A stretch of 64,000 bases of DNA from Shimia sp. CNT1-13L.2. Lineage in GTDB: Bacteria > Pseudomonadota > Alphaproteobacteria > Rhodobacterales > Rhodobacteraceae. The notes below the pieces were generated by a model, which worked only from the letters and a program-made list of their open reading frames with translations, made no database searches and was not told the origin of the DNA. The DNA lies in the NCBI RefSeq assembly GCF_024331145.1, contig NZ_JANDJO010000004.1, positions 362,955 through 426,954 on the forward strand, given 5' to 3'. The translations under genes were made by a program, and so were the position numbers. Shown one piece after another: positions 1 through 8,239 of this stretch (within the stretch, counting starts at the first letter, position 1; each line of letters starts with the position of its first letter).

Positions 1-753
1 CTCGAAATGCACCAAGGGCGCGATTGGCTTGATCTCGGCGCCGTCGATGACCCTCATCAGCGCACCGCTTGCGTTCATTGCGGCCAAGGCCGGTGCGGGA
101 TCCTTTGCGCTCAAGAGTTTTACGCATTCAGCGCCAACTCGCTCCTTTGACAGGCTGTCGATTCCATCAACATTCGCTGCGATCGCTGCGAGGGCTTCGG
201 CGTCCATGCCTTCTTCGGGATTGCCGTACCAAGCGTGAAACCGAAAGAACCGCAGAATTCGTAAATAATCTTCGCGAATGCGCTGATCGGCATCATCAAT
301 GAATCGCAGCTTTCGGGCGTCTAGGTCTTTCAATCCCCCCAGGGGATCAAAGACGATCCCGCTGGCATCCGCGTAAAGCGCATTCATGGTGAAATCACGG
401 CGGTGCGCATCGTCTTCTACATGTTTGGAAAACGCGACAACCGCCCGACGACCGTCAGTCTCAACATCTTTGCGGAAAGTGGTAATTTCATGGGGAACGT
501 GGCCGGAAACAACCGTGATCGTACCATGTTCAATCCCGGTTGGAATCGCGTTTAGCCCAGCGCCAGCGGCAAGTTCCATAACGATCTTGGGCAAAGCGTC
601 GGTCGAAATATCGATGTCGTTGACCTCTGCGCCAATCAACGCGTTGCGCACGCAGCCGCCCACAAACAGTGCTTGGTACCCGGCGTTGGTGAGCATCTTG
701 CACACGGCTTGCGTATGCTCGTTCTCCAGCCAGGAACCAGATACCCGGATCAC
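1..753 (-). CDS. cca: CCA tRNA nucleotidyltransferase family protein (3' end cut off)
   Basis: Class II nucleotidyltransferase that adds or repairs the CCA end of tRNAs (or a poly(A) polymerase relative). A GTG start at 753 overlaps the upstream Nudix stop by four bases, and the frame stays open to the window edge, giving about 251 residues without the C-terminus. The head domain shows GGCVRN near residue 32, the catalytic DIDIST at 46-51 (the DxD metal site) and RRDFTMNAL further on, all family hallmarks. It is the last gene of an hslO-Nudix-cca run. CCA addition versus polyadenylation cannot be settled without the missing tail. Confidence 0.9.
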   Translation of the reverse strand, partial: MIRVSGSWLENEHTQAVCKMLTNAGYQALFVGGCVRNALIGAEVNDIDISTDALPKIVMELAAGAGLNAIPTGIEHGTITVVSGHVPHEITTFRKDVETDGRRAVVAFSKHVEDDAHRRDFTMNALYADASGIVFDPLGGLKDLDARKLRFIDDADQRIREDYLRILRFFRFHAWYGNPEEGMDAEALAAIAANVDGIDSLSKERVGAECVKLLSAKDPAPALAAMNASGALMRVIDGAEIKPIAPLVHFE

Positions 754-1346
754 GCTTCCATCCTTTCGGCAAGACCGCGCAGAATGCGCGCCGTCGCCCC
801 CCAGATGTAATAGGGGCCAAAGGGAACCGTAAAGTAATGACGCCTCTGTCCGCGCCATCGCCGCGATTGAATCGAGTACCGACCGGATTGAACAAGGTGG
901 GACAGAGGAACCGAAAACACCTCATCCACTTCGCCCGGTTCTGGAGTGACAACAAACCGGGAAGTCACGTGCGCGACAACGGGAGTCACGGAAAATCCTG
1001 TGACTGTCTCGTGGCAGGGAAGTGTACCGAGAACCTCTACGATATCAGGAGGCAGCCCGATTTCTTCATGTGCTTCCCGCAAGGCAGCGGCCGTGACGTC
1101 CGCATCTCCCTCATCCTTCTTGCCGCCCGGAAAGGCGATTTGACCCGGATGATGTTTGAGATGAGACGCGCGCTTGGTCAGGATCACGCGCGGCTCGCCC
1201 TGTTGCATTTCTATAGGAACAAGCACACCAGCAGGCCGCAGCTTGCGCCCCGCCGGCAAGACAACATCTGGATTGAGATCAAAATCCGAAGACTCGCCGC
1301 TTTCACGAGCAAGGGCCCGTTTCAGTGGAATTAGCGGGTCACTCAC
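750..1346 (-). CDS. Nudix hydrolase, CoA pyrophosphatase-like
   Basis: Predicted to cleave a diphosphate bond in CoA or a related nucleotide. The 198-residue reading starts at GTG 1346, which overlaps the hslO stop; an upstream TTG would add 14 basic residues lying inside hslO and is less likely. The segment TKRASHLKHHPGQIAFPGGK (57-76) leads into a Nudix box at about 74-97 ending REAHEEIGL; the conserved GQIAFPGG is typical of the CoA-pyrophosphatase branch. It overlaps both neighbours by a few bases, so the three genes are probably co-translated. The substrate is inferred from family resemblance. Confidence 0.88.
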   Translation of the reverse strand: MSDPLIPLKRALARESGESSDFDLNPDVVLPAGRKLRPAGVLVPIEMQQGEPRVILTKRASHLKHHPGQIAFPGGKKDEGDADVTAAALREAHEEIGLPPDIVEVLGTLPCHETVTGFSVTPVVAHVTSRFVVTPEPGEVDEVFSVPLSHLVQSGRYSIQSRRWRGQRRHYFTVPFGPYYIWGATARILRGLAERMEA

Positions 1347-2331
1347 CCTTGGTCTCTTCCGCCTGGAATCCAACCGTCTTCGGATCAAGCTCGTAGTGCG
1401 CCCCGCAGAACTGGCAATCCGCTGTTACCAGACCATCATCGGTGGTCATCTTTTCGATGTCCTTTGCCGAATATATAGAAAGGCTTTGGCGAACGCGTTC
1501 CTCGGAGCACGTGCATCCAAACTTAACAGACTGCGTATCGTAGACGCGTGGCTGTTCTTCGTGGAAGAGGCGAATCAGCAGGTCCGTCGGGGAAACGGAG
1601 GGGCCGATCATCTCCAGATCTTCAACGCTATCGAGCAGAATGTTAGCGCGATTCCAGTTCTCTCCGTCATCCTCGTTAAGGATGTCAGACGCAGCAAGGA
1701 GGCCTCCCTCGGCGCTACCACCTTCTCCGGTCACATGAGGAGATGCCTTTGGCATGTGTTGGAGCATGATACCGCCCGCGCGCCAATGTTCTGGCACACC
1801 CGGCTCAATCGACTTGCCAAACCGTAGGGCAAAGCGAGTCGCCAGCTGTTCGGATTGCGCAAAATATGTCTCGGCACAGGCCTTCAATGACCCACCGGCC
1901 AATGGTGCAATCCCCTGGTAAGGGGTCATACCATTGCCCTGATCCATGAGAATGGCAAAATACCCGGCGCCGATCTGTTCAAAGGGATCGCCATCCGTCA
2001 GGCGGCTCTCATCATAACTCGCGTAAGCACGAATGCGCGCGGGTTCGCCTTCTTCTTGCGGCCCATAGTAATCCGTTGCGATCATCCGCACGGCGCCTTT
2101 GGACTGAACTTGCAAAGAAAGCTTCCAACGTAGCTTAATCGATTGACCAATAAGCGCCGTCAAAAGTGCCATCTCGGCAACCAGTGCTTCCACGGCGGGG
2201 GGATAGTTGTGTTGCTTCAACACACCATCCAACACGCCATCAAGACGTGCAACGCGACCGCGAATATCCGATTTGTCGAGCTGGAACGGCAGAACTGTGT
2301 CGTCCCAGGCGATTTTGTTTCCAAGAGTCAT
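1339..2331 (-). CDS. hslO: Hsp33 redox-activated chaperone
   Basis: Cytoplasmic holdase that is switched on by oxidative unfolding. At 330 residues it is slightly longer than the usual Hsp33. The C-terminal zinc switch is intact, with C273-x-C275 (GCTCSEERV) and C306-x2-C309 (DCQFCG). The ATG at 2331 follows an AGGGAAA stretch. It is the first gene of the hslO-Nudix-cca run, overlapping the Nudix gene by eight bases. The cysteine spacing and the N-terminal domain make the assignment firm. Confidence 0.95.
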   Translation of the reverse strand: MTLGNKIAWDDTVLPFQLDKSDIRGRVARLDGVLDGVLKQHNYPPAVEALVAEMALLTALIGQSIKLRWKLSLQVQSKGAVRMIATDYYGPQEEGEPARIRAYASYDESRLTDGDPFEQIGAGYFAILMDQGNGMTPYQGIAPLAGGSLKACAETYFAQSEQLATRFALRFGKSIEPGVPEHWRAGGIMLQHMPKASPHVTGEGGSAEGGLLAASDILNEDDGENWNRANILLDSVEDLEMIGPSVSPTDLLIRLFHEEQPRVYDTQSVKFGCTCSEERVRQSLSIYSAKDIEKMTTDDGLVTADCQFCGAHYELDPKTVGFQAEETKGE

Positions 2332-2407
2332 GGGGTTTCCCTAGTGGCCTTCATTTGCCATACCGCGACTATATAGGAGCGGCAAGCCAAACAAAAAGAG
2401 GTGCAAC

Positions 2408-2845
2408 GTGATACGACGATTTGGGCAACCTCCAAGAACCGATGTCAAATACCGGGCCCGACCCGGCGTCTATGCCGTCCTGCTTCAAGGATCGGATATG
2501 CTTCTGACATTTCAAGAAGAGCCGGATCCGGAATTCCAACTGCCCGGGGGCGGCATCGACCCAGGCGAGTCCCCTGTCTCCGCGCTTCACAGAGAAGTTT
2601 ACGAGGAAACGGGCTGGACAATTTCCGCACCGAAACGTTTGGGGGCATTTCGGCGCTTCGTGTTCATGCCAGAGTACGATCTCTGGGCGGAAAAGGTCTG
2701 TACGATATATGTCGCGAGACCTGCGCTTCGATTGGGCCCTCCGACTGAACCCCTGCATTCAGCTTTTTGGTTGCCAGCAAGTGAGGCGATCGGGGTTCTG
2801 GCGAATTCAGGCGATCAGCATTTTGCGGCCACATGTTTGCAATGA
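2408..2845 (+). CDS. Nudix hydrolase
   Basis: A 145-residue single-domain Nudix hydrolase. It opens with GTG at 2408 behind a GAGG ribosome binding site. The Nudix box is clear: GGGIDPGESP followed by REVYEETGW, around residues 46-70. Such stand-alone proteins act on nucleoside diphosphate derivatives, and the substrate cannot be read from sequence. Its last 31 bases overlap the 3' end of the convergent response regulator gene. It is transcribed away from hslO, so the 76-base gap between them probably holds divergent promoters. Confidence 0.9.
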   Translation: MIRRFGQPPRTDVKYRARPGVYAVLLQGSDMLLTFQEEPDPEFQLPGGGIDPGESPVSALHREVYEETGWTISAPKRLGAFRRFVFMPEYDLWAEKVCTIYVARPALRLGPPTEPLHSAFWLPASEAIGVLANSGDQHFAATCLQ

Positions 2846-4113
2846 CGGGCGCAGGGACTGAATTCAAACAAAATTCCGGAGACATCATCAGACATCTTTT
2901 CACTTCCTGAAAAGGCGATGAGTCTTTTGTGGAGGTCGGCCAACATCGTTTCGACGGGCTGGTTTCTCAGTTGGTATAACAACTTCGACAAGGCGCTTTC
3001 ACCTAGCAGGTGACCATCAGGCCCGGAGCATTCCGTGACTCCATCTGACAGGATTAGAAGACGGTCTCCCTCGTTGAGGTCCACTTCAAGTTCCTGATAT
3101 TCCACGTCTTTAATCAGGCCAATTGGAAACCCTCCCGACCCAAGAAACTCAACCTTCCCTGTTTTACGCAAAATCACTGGATGCGGATGTCCAGCCTGGG
3201 TCATTGAAACTCTGCCCAACTTAAGATCCAAAACCGCCAGAAGCATTGTGAAATAGTGCTCCGTTTCGAGTTCAGAAAGCAGGATGTTATTTAGCCTCGC
3301 GGCGACCTGCGAAGGCGCGAGATACTTTGTTTCACCGTTCTCATTTGAAACTAGTGCGATGTTCTGATCCGCGGAATTGGACGAAAGATAGCCAGCTAAC
3401 CTTGCGGTCATAAGTGCGGAACTGACCCCATGTCCTGACACGTCCAGTGCATAAAGGCCGATTTGGTGGGGGCTAATCCTGTAGTGACCAACGAGATCGC
3501 CACCTACATGCCCGCTTGGTTGAAGCATGTAGGAAACAGACCCACTATCGAAAACCTGAAAAGTCTCTTTAACCAAAGACTGTTGAAGCTCTTTGGCTTC
3601 CAGCAAATCGTTGTCCAACAAGCCATATAACCTTCTCAATTCGCCTAGTGTTTGGGAAATAACTTCATTCTTTTGCGTCAACTCCTTCTGCATCCGGAGG
3701 ATTCGATCACCAGCGTTGATCCTTGCCCTGAGTTCATGCGCATTGACCGGCTTGGAAATGAAGTCATCTGCTCCGCTCTCCAATCCCTTGGCAACCTCTG
3801 CCTTCTCGCTCTTGGAGGTCAGCAAAATAAAGTATCCGTAGCCATCTGACGGAAGTGCCCGAAAAGCCTGACAGAATTCGAGGCCGTCCATTCCCGGCAT
3901 GACCCAATCGCTGATAATCAGATCTGGCCGCTGGTGAAGGCAGTGTTGGAGCGCTTCCTCGCCAGAAGCGGCTTCATGAACCTCATACCCATCGCGAACC
4001 AAGGACGCGGATAGAATCCGACGTTGAAGCTGGCTGTCGTCGACCAAAAGCACACGCTTGATAGCTCTTGGTGGTGATTTGGTTGGTACATCTTGGTGCT
4101 TTTGAAGTGACAA
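2815..4113 (-). CDS. Response regulator fused to a PP2C-type (SpoIIE/RsbU) serine phosphatase
   Basis: A 432-residue signalling protein. The receiver domain (about 19-135) has the acidic pair D25/D26, phospho-acceptor D69 (ISDWVMPGMDG) and K121 (FISKPVN). A helical, probably coiled linker (130-175) joins it to a PP2C/SpoIIE phosphatase domain (about 190-420) with GGDLVGHY and DVSGHG metal-binding motifs. Such proteins turn phosphorelay input into dephosphorylation of an anti-sigma antagonist or similar partner. The first in-frame start is TTG 4113, with no obvious ribosome binding site, so the N-terminus is uncertain. The divergent HPt gene is the likely phosphodonor; no anti-sigma partner lies nearby. 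Confidence 0.9.
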   Translation of the reverse strand: MSLQKHQDVPTKSPPRAIKRVLLVDDSQLQRRILSASLVRDGYEVHEAASGEEALQHCLHQRPDLIISDWVMPGMDGLEFCQAFRALPSDGYGYFILLTSKSEKAEVAKGLESGADDFISKPVNAHELRARINAGDRILRMQKELTQKNEVISQTLGELRRLYGLLDNDLLEAKELQQSLVKETFQVFDSGSVSYMLQPSGHVGGDLVGHYRISPHQIGLYALDVSGHGVSSALMTARLAGYLSSNSADQNIALVSNENGETKYLAPSQVAARLNNILLSELETEHYFTMLLAVLDLKLGRVSMTQAGHPHPVILRKTGKVEFLGSGGFPIGLIKDVEYQELEVDLNEGDRLLILSDGVTECSGPDGHLLGESALSKLLYQLRNQPVETMLADLHKRLIAFSGSEKMSDDVSGILFEFSPCARHCKHVAAKC

Positions 4114-4274
4114 AGGTGGATCTACCGGGACAGTCGCTCGAGTTCACAGGACCATTGTTATCATGTTGTGCCTTAACAAGACCTCAACCCAACTGCGCTC
4201 GATACTGTTTGTCGTGGCGCTCATTTCTTAAGGATTCCATGTCACAGTCGTCTCGGGCGACTGCGAGGTAAGGA
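4114..4274. promoter_or_regulatory. Divergent intergenic region between the phosphatase and HPt genes
   Basis: These 161 bases separate two divergent signalling genes and must carry the leader and promoter of at least one of them. A GAGGTAAGGA ribosome binding site for the HPt gene lies at its right end. No convincing -35/-10 pair or operator could be assigned by eye. Confidence 0.4.
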
Positions 4275-4643
4275 ATGATCAATTGGGATCGCGTTGAAGA
4301 GTTACACGAAGAAATCGGGCCAGAGGATTTTGACTCTGTCGTCGCGCTATTTCTGGAGGAGGTCGGTCAAGCAATTGGCCGACTTGAGGAAAATTCTTCT
4401 CGCTCTAATCTGGGGGCGGATCTGCATTTTCTGAAAGGCTGTGCTCTAAATCTTGGGTTCAACAGTTTCTCGCTGGTCTGCCAAACAGGGGAAACACTGG
4501 TTTCCGAGGGCAATGAGGAGCTCGTTAATTTGCCTGGCTTGCTTGCAACCTATGAGGACTCTCTGAATGAGTTTCAATTGGAGCTGGAGACCCGGCTCAA
4601 ACAACTGAAGCGGTCTATTCCCAAACCTTCCAGCATTGGCTGA
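4275..4643 (+). CDS. HPt (histidine phosphotransfer) domain protein
   Basis: A 122-residue stand-alone phosphotransfer protein. The motif HFLKGCALNLGF places the phosphorylatable histidine at H51, with K54 and G55 in the usual HxxKG pattern of a four-helix HPt bundle. A strong GAGGTAAGGA precedes the ATG. It is divergent from the response regulator-phosphatase, which it probably phosphorylates or drains. No histidine kinase is adjacent, so the upstream kinase must be encoded elsewhere. Assignment rests on the motif and size. Confidence 0.85.
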   Translation: MINWDRVEELHEEIGPEDFDSVVALFLEEVGQAIGRLEENSSRSNLGADLHFLKGCALNLGFNSFSLVCQTGETLVSEGNEELVNLPGLLATYEDSLNEFQLELETRLKQLKRSIPKPSSIG

Positions 4644-4793
4644 AACAGCAGGGTTTCCAGGCTGAAATCCGCAGTAAACAAAGCCAAATTAAGGGATTTC
4701 GATCGATTTCTCTTTTATGGTTCTGCCTGCACCTTGCCCTAGTGTGGAAAACCCGTTATCGCGCCCTCGATATACGTATAAGGGGAAGAAAAC

Positions 4794-6020
4794 ATGTCCG
4801 CGCCCAAGAAAGTTGTTCTGGCCTATTCCGGCGGCCTTGATACCTCGATCATCCTGAAGTGGCTGCAAACCGAATATGGTTGCGAAGTGGTGACCTTCAC
4901 CGCCGATCTGGGTCAGGGTGAAGAACTCGATCCTGCCCGCAAAAAGGCAGAGCTTCTGGGTATCAAACCCGAGAACATCTATATCGAGGACATCCGCGAA
5001 GAATTCGTACGCGACTTCGTGTTCCCCATGTTCCGCGCCAACGCGCAGTACGAAGGCCTGTACCTTCTTGGCACCTCGATCGCGCGTCCTCTGATTTCAA
5101 AACGCCTGATTGAAATCGCAGAAGAAACCGGCGCAGACGCCGTCGCGCACGGTGCGACAGGAAAGGGCAACGACCAAGTCCGTTTCGAATTGGCTGCTTA
5201 TGCGCTGAACCCAGACATCAAGGTAATTGCACCCTGGCGTGAGTGGGATCTGACTTCGCGGACCCGCTTGATCGACTTTGCCGAAAAGAACCAGATTCCG
5301 ATCGCAAAAGACAAACGCGGCGAGGCTCCTTTCTCGGTGGATGCAAACCTGCTGCACACCTCGTCCGAAGGCAAGGTTCTGGAAGATCCGGCGCAAATGG
5401 CGCCTGACTATGTGTTCCAGCGCACTGTTCACCCCGAAGACGCACCCGATACTCCGGAATACATCGAGATCGGCTTTGAAAAGGGCGATCCGGTAAGCAT
5501 CAATGGCGTCGCCATGTCGCCGGCAACCATTCTGACGGAACTGAATGAATACGGTCGCAAGCACGGCATTGGCCGTCTTGACCTTGTTGAGGGCCGTTTT
5601 GTTGGCATGAAATCGCGCGGCATCTACGAAACGCCCGGCGGCACGATCCTGATCGAAGCCCACCGTGGGATCGAGTCGATCACGATGGATCGCGGCGCGA
5701 TGCACCTCAAAGACCAGCTCATGCCGCAATATGCCGAGCTGATCTACAATGGTTTCTGGTACTCGCCCGAGCGCGAGATGCTGCAGGCTGCCATCGACCT
5801 GAGCCAAGAGCACGTCACCGGCACCGTTCGCGTGAAACTGTACAAAGGTCTGGCCTCGACAGTTGGTCGCTGGTCTGAGCATTCGCTCTATTCGGAAGAG
5901 CACGTGACTTTCGAAGAGGATGCTGGCGCGTATGACCAGAAGGACGCGGCGGGCTTTATCCAGCTGCAGGCCCTGCGTCTCAAGCTGATCGCGATGCGCA
6001 ACAAGCGTGTGGGCAAGTAA
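4794..6020 (+). CDS. argG: Argininosuccinate synthase
   Basis: Joins citrulline and aspartate with ATP in the penultimate step of arginine synthesis, in the cytosol. The 408 residues match the usual length. The N-terminal PP-loop is AYSGGLDTS (about 10-18), and the family signatures [13 protein letters not shown] and APWREWDL follow. ATG 4794 follows AAGGGGAAG. It is monocistronic, with about 150 upstream bases and a good terminator at 6053. Confidence 0.98.
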   Translation: MSAPKKVVLAYSGGLDTSIILKWLQTEYGCEVVTFTADLGQGEELDPARKKAELLGIKPENIYIEDIREEFVRDFVFPMFRANAQYEGLYLLGTSIARPLISKRLIEIAEETGADAVAHGATGKGNDQVRFELAAYALNPDIKVIAPWREWDLTSRTRLIDFAEKNQIPIAKDKRGEAPFSVDANLLHTSSEGKVLEDPAQMAPDYVFQRTVHPEDAPDTPEYIEIGFEKGDPVSINGVAMSPATILTELNEYGRKHGIGRLDLVEGRFVGMKSRGIYETPGGTILIEAHRGIESITMDRGAMHLKDQLMPQYAELIYNGFWYSPEREMLQAAIDLSQEHVTGTVRVKLYKGLASTVGRWSEHSLYSEEHVTFEEDAGAYDQKDAAGFIQLQALRLKLIAMRNKRVGK

Positions 6021-6052
6021 GCTCCAGCAACGTCAGCATTGCCTGAATATGA

Positions 6053-6088
6053 ACGCCCCCCTAGCACTCTAGGCGGGGCGTTTTCTTT
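6053..6088 (+). terminator. Rho-independent terminator of argG
   Basis: Inverted repeat from A6053 to T6081 with a CACT loop at 6065-6068 and a single bulged C at 6074 in an otherwise paired 12-bp stem, followed by TTTTCTTTT. It begins 32 bases after the argG stop. Confidence 0.88.
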
Positions 6089-6100
6089 TGGGAGTGAGAC

Positions 6101-6385
6101 ATGGCGTTGCAACAAATTGCGGATGGGATTCAATCGGGGTTGGCAGGTAAGTCCTTTGACGGCAGCCTAAAATTCGATTGCGGAGACGATGGCGTGATCG
6201 TTCTCAGGGATGCATCAGCCAGCACTGAGGATCAGGAAACCGACTGTACCATCCGGATTTCCAAGGACAACTTGACCAAGCTGTTGACTGGAAAACTCAA
6301 CCCGATGACCGGCGTAATGATGGGCAAGCTGAAGATTTCCGGCGATATGGGCATTGCGATGAAGCTTGGGAAGCTAATCGGTTAA
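6101..6385 (+). CDS. SCP2 sterol-binding-like domain protein
   Basis: A 94-residue protein consisting of little more than an SCP2-like lipid-binding fold. The C-terminal part (LNPMTGVMMGKLKISGDMGIAMKLGKLI) has the pattern of this family, in which a tunnel binds fatty acyl chains or sterol-like lipids. ATG 6101 follows GGGAGTGAG. It sits between the argG terminator and a convergent sulfotransferase-like gene and appears to be transcribed alone. The ligand and role are unknown. Confidence 0.8.
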   Translation: MALQQIADGIQSGLAGKSFDGSLKFDCGDDGVIVLRDASASTEDQETDCTIRISKDNLTKLLTGKLNPMTGVMMGKLKISGDMGIAMKLGKLIG

Positions 6386-6405
6386 GTTCCTGATTTCACG
6401 CGTTT

Positions 6406-7119
6406 TCACGCCTTCTCAGACTGCATTTTCCGGTAGTGGATCATAGCCTCGTCCAGCACTTCCTGCAGGTGTTCGGGGACGCTTGGCAAGGGGCCTTCGG
6501 GCCCTGCGAAGCCGGTAGAGTTCCAGACCGCGCTGTACCAATGCGGGGCCCAGACGCCATCGTCCCTATGGCCGCCGCGGGGCCATTTGAGCATGGCATC
6601 TTCGAAGTCCAGTTCAAGCTTAGTACATATTTTTTTCAATTCTTTCATAGGGTTATCGCGTATGTCGTGACTATCGACAACGATTGGAGTTTGCCCCCAC
6701 CCCTTAACCAGATCGAACAATTCGGCCTGTTGACGAAAGCCGATGTCGTCCAACGTGGGGTTCTCACGCTTGGCGGCATAGCTGGCTATGACGCGGGCGG
6801 GATGACGAATGAGGAAGACGTTTACGCAGTCTTTCATCCACTCCCTTGGTATGCCCGCTATCATGTGCTGCGTCATATGTTTTTGATAGAAAACGGTTTT
6901 TCCTTCGGGAACCTCCCCAACCAGAGATCGGGCAACAACCTCGGGATCCTTTGATTGCGATGCCAGAATCTCGTCTCGCATCGGGTGATCAAGACCCGTC
7001 CGGGCGAGGTATGCGGCGTAGAAAGGTTCGTCCACGACGGCGCAATCCGGGCGATTTCCAAAGCTGTACATCATGGCTGTCGAGAGGTTTCGTGGGCCGG
7101 ACCACATGGCGATTTTCAT
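6406..7119 (-). CDS. Sulfotransferase-like (P-loop) family protein
   Basis: A 237-residue protein with a sulfotransferase-type P-loop at its extreme N-terminus (WSGPRNLSTAMMYSF, about 6-20, the 5'-phosphosulfate loop position) and a second motif FLIRHPARVIASYA near 105 that matches the 3'-phosphate loop. Whether it transfers sulfate is unproven; relatives are often annotated only as sulfotransferase-like. It lies 58 bases downstream of the aminotransferase on the same strand, separated by an array of 11-bp repeats, so the two are probably co-transcribed. Confidence 0.75.
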   Translation of the reverse strand: MKIAMWSGPRNLSTAMMYSFGNRPDCAVVDEPFYAAYLARTGLDHPMRDEILASQSKDPEVVARSLVGEVPEGKTVFYQKHMTQHMIAGIPREWMKDCVNVFLIRHPARVIASYAAKRENPTLDDIGFRQQAELFDLVKGWGQTPIVVDSHDIRDNPMKELKKICTKLELDFEDAMLKWPRGGHRDDGVWAPHWYSAVWNSTGFAGPEGPLPSVPEHLQEVLDEAMIHYRKMQSEKA

Positions 7120-7129
7120 CGATTTTTGC

Positions 7130-7173
7130 CTGTCTGTATCACGTCGGTATTACGTCGGTATTGCGGAGGTGCG
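7130..7173. repeat. Array of 11-bp repeats (ACGTCGGTATT type)
   Basis: Two identical copies of ACGTCGGTATT at 7141-7151 and 7152-7162 are followed by GCGGAGGTGCG (7163-7173) and preceded by a degenerate unit (7130-7140). The array fills most of the short gap between the aminotransferase stop and the sulfotransferase start. A related four-unit array occurs at 48749-48792, again directly 3' of a gene. The units are in exact 11-base register. Function unknown. Confidence 0.8.
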
Positions 7174-7177
7174 AGAT

Positions 7178-8089
7178 TCACCTTTCGACATTGCGGGCGA
7201 CCAGATCTTTGTAGAGCGCGCGAATGCGTTTGGTCATCGGCCCCATTTCTCCGTCGCCAATCTGCCGCCCGTCAATGTCGCCCACGGGCGTCTGGGCACC
7301 GAATGTTCCGGTGAGGAACGCCTCGTCGGCGCCATAGGTATCCACGAGTGAGTAGTTGCGCTCGAACACCGGAATGCCGTCTGCGCGGCACAGGTCGATC
7401 ACCTTTTGGCGGGTGATGCCGTTCATGCAGTAATCGCCGGTTGAGGTCCAAACTTCGCCCTTACGCACGATGAAAAAGTTGCAGGCATTGGTCGTATTCA
7501 CAAAGCCATTCACATCCAGCATGAGGCCTTCATCTGCCCCCGCCTTTTCGGCAGCGATACAGGCGAGGATGCAGTTCAACTTGGAATGCGAATTGAGCTT
7601 TGGGTCCTGTGTCATAGGGAGGCCGCGGATATGGGGCACCGTGGCCAGGCGAATCGGGCGTGGGATCGATGGCCTGGAATGTTCCATGATGATGGTGATC
7701 GTTGGCCCCTGTCGGGACAGGCCCGGGTGCTGAAACGGGCGGGTTTTGACACCGCGTGTAACCATAAGGCGGGCATGGGCATCGGTGGTCATGCCATTCG
7801 CGGCGCGGGTATCTTCCAGCGCCTGTTTCATGGCGTCTTTGGATATGCCGATGTCGAGATCAATTGCCTTGGCGGCTTCGAACAGGCGGTCCATGTGTTC
7901 ATCAAGGAAGGCCCAGTGCCCCTGATAAAGCCGCAACCCCTCCCAGACACCGTCACCAAGCATGAAACCGGAATCATAGACACTTACCACGGCTTCGGCC
8001 TTGGGAACGATTCGACCATTCAAATAGATCAGGATGTTTTCGTTTCGCGCATCGTCTTCGGCCTGGTGCGTCGTGACGTGATCGTCCAT
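7178..8089 (-). CDS. Class IV PLP aminotransferase (branched-chain or D-amino acid type)
   Basis: A 303-residue fold-type IV aminotransferase. The motif VSVYDSGFMLGDGVWEGLR (36-54) is the family's N-terminal signature. The PLP lysine is predicted at K170 (LNSHSKLN), and GLMLDVNGFVNTTNACNFF follows at 188-206. The ATG at 8089 follows GGGAGAG. Branched-chain, D-amino acid and aminodeoxychorismate enzymes share this fold; the sequence fits the IlvE/Dat branch, but the substrate cannot be fixed. The downstream partner is the sulfotransferase-like gene. Confidence 0.85.
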   Translation of the reverse strand: MDDHVTTHQAEDDARNENILIYLNGRIVPKAEAVVSVYDSGFMLGDGVWEGLRLYQGHWAFLDEHMDRLFEAAKAIDLDIGISKDAMKQALEDTRAANGMTTDAHARLMVTRGVKTRPFQHPGLSRQGPTITIIMEHSRPSIPRPIRLATVPHIRGLPMTQDPKLNSHSKLNCILACIAAEKAGADEGLMLDVNGFVNTTNACNFFIVRKGEVWTSTGDYCMNGITRQKVIDLCRADGIPVFERNYSLVDTYGADEAFLTGTFGAQTPVGDIDGRQIGDGEMGPMTKRIRALYKDLVARNVER

Positions 8090-8111
8090 TTCGAGCTCTC
8101 CCTCTTTCTCG

Positions 8112-8128
8112 CGAGGCTAGGAGCCTCG
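8112..8128. other. Perfect 7-bp inverted repeat in the aminotransferase leader
   Basis: CGAGGCT-AGG-AGCCTCG lies 22 bases upstream of the aminotransferase start and within the 150-base divergent gap shared with msrA. It could be an operator or a small hairpin in the aminotransferase leader. No other regulatory element was recognised in this gap. Confidence 0.4.
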
Positions 8129-8239
8129 GGACAGACTTCCAAGGGGTAAACTGTGGTCACCAACCCGTGACATTCGATTGCATGGGATTGTGCTTCGCGT
8201 TGTTGCGCAGCAGGCTACTCCATATCAGGAGGTTTCATC

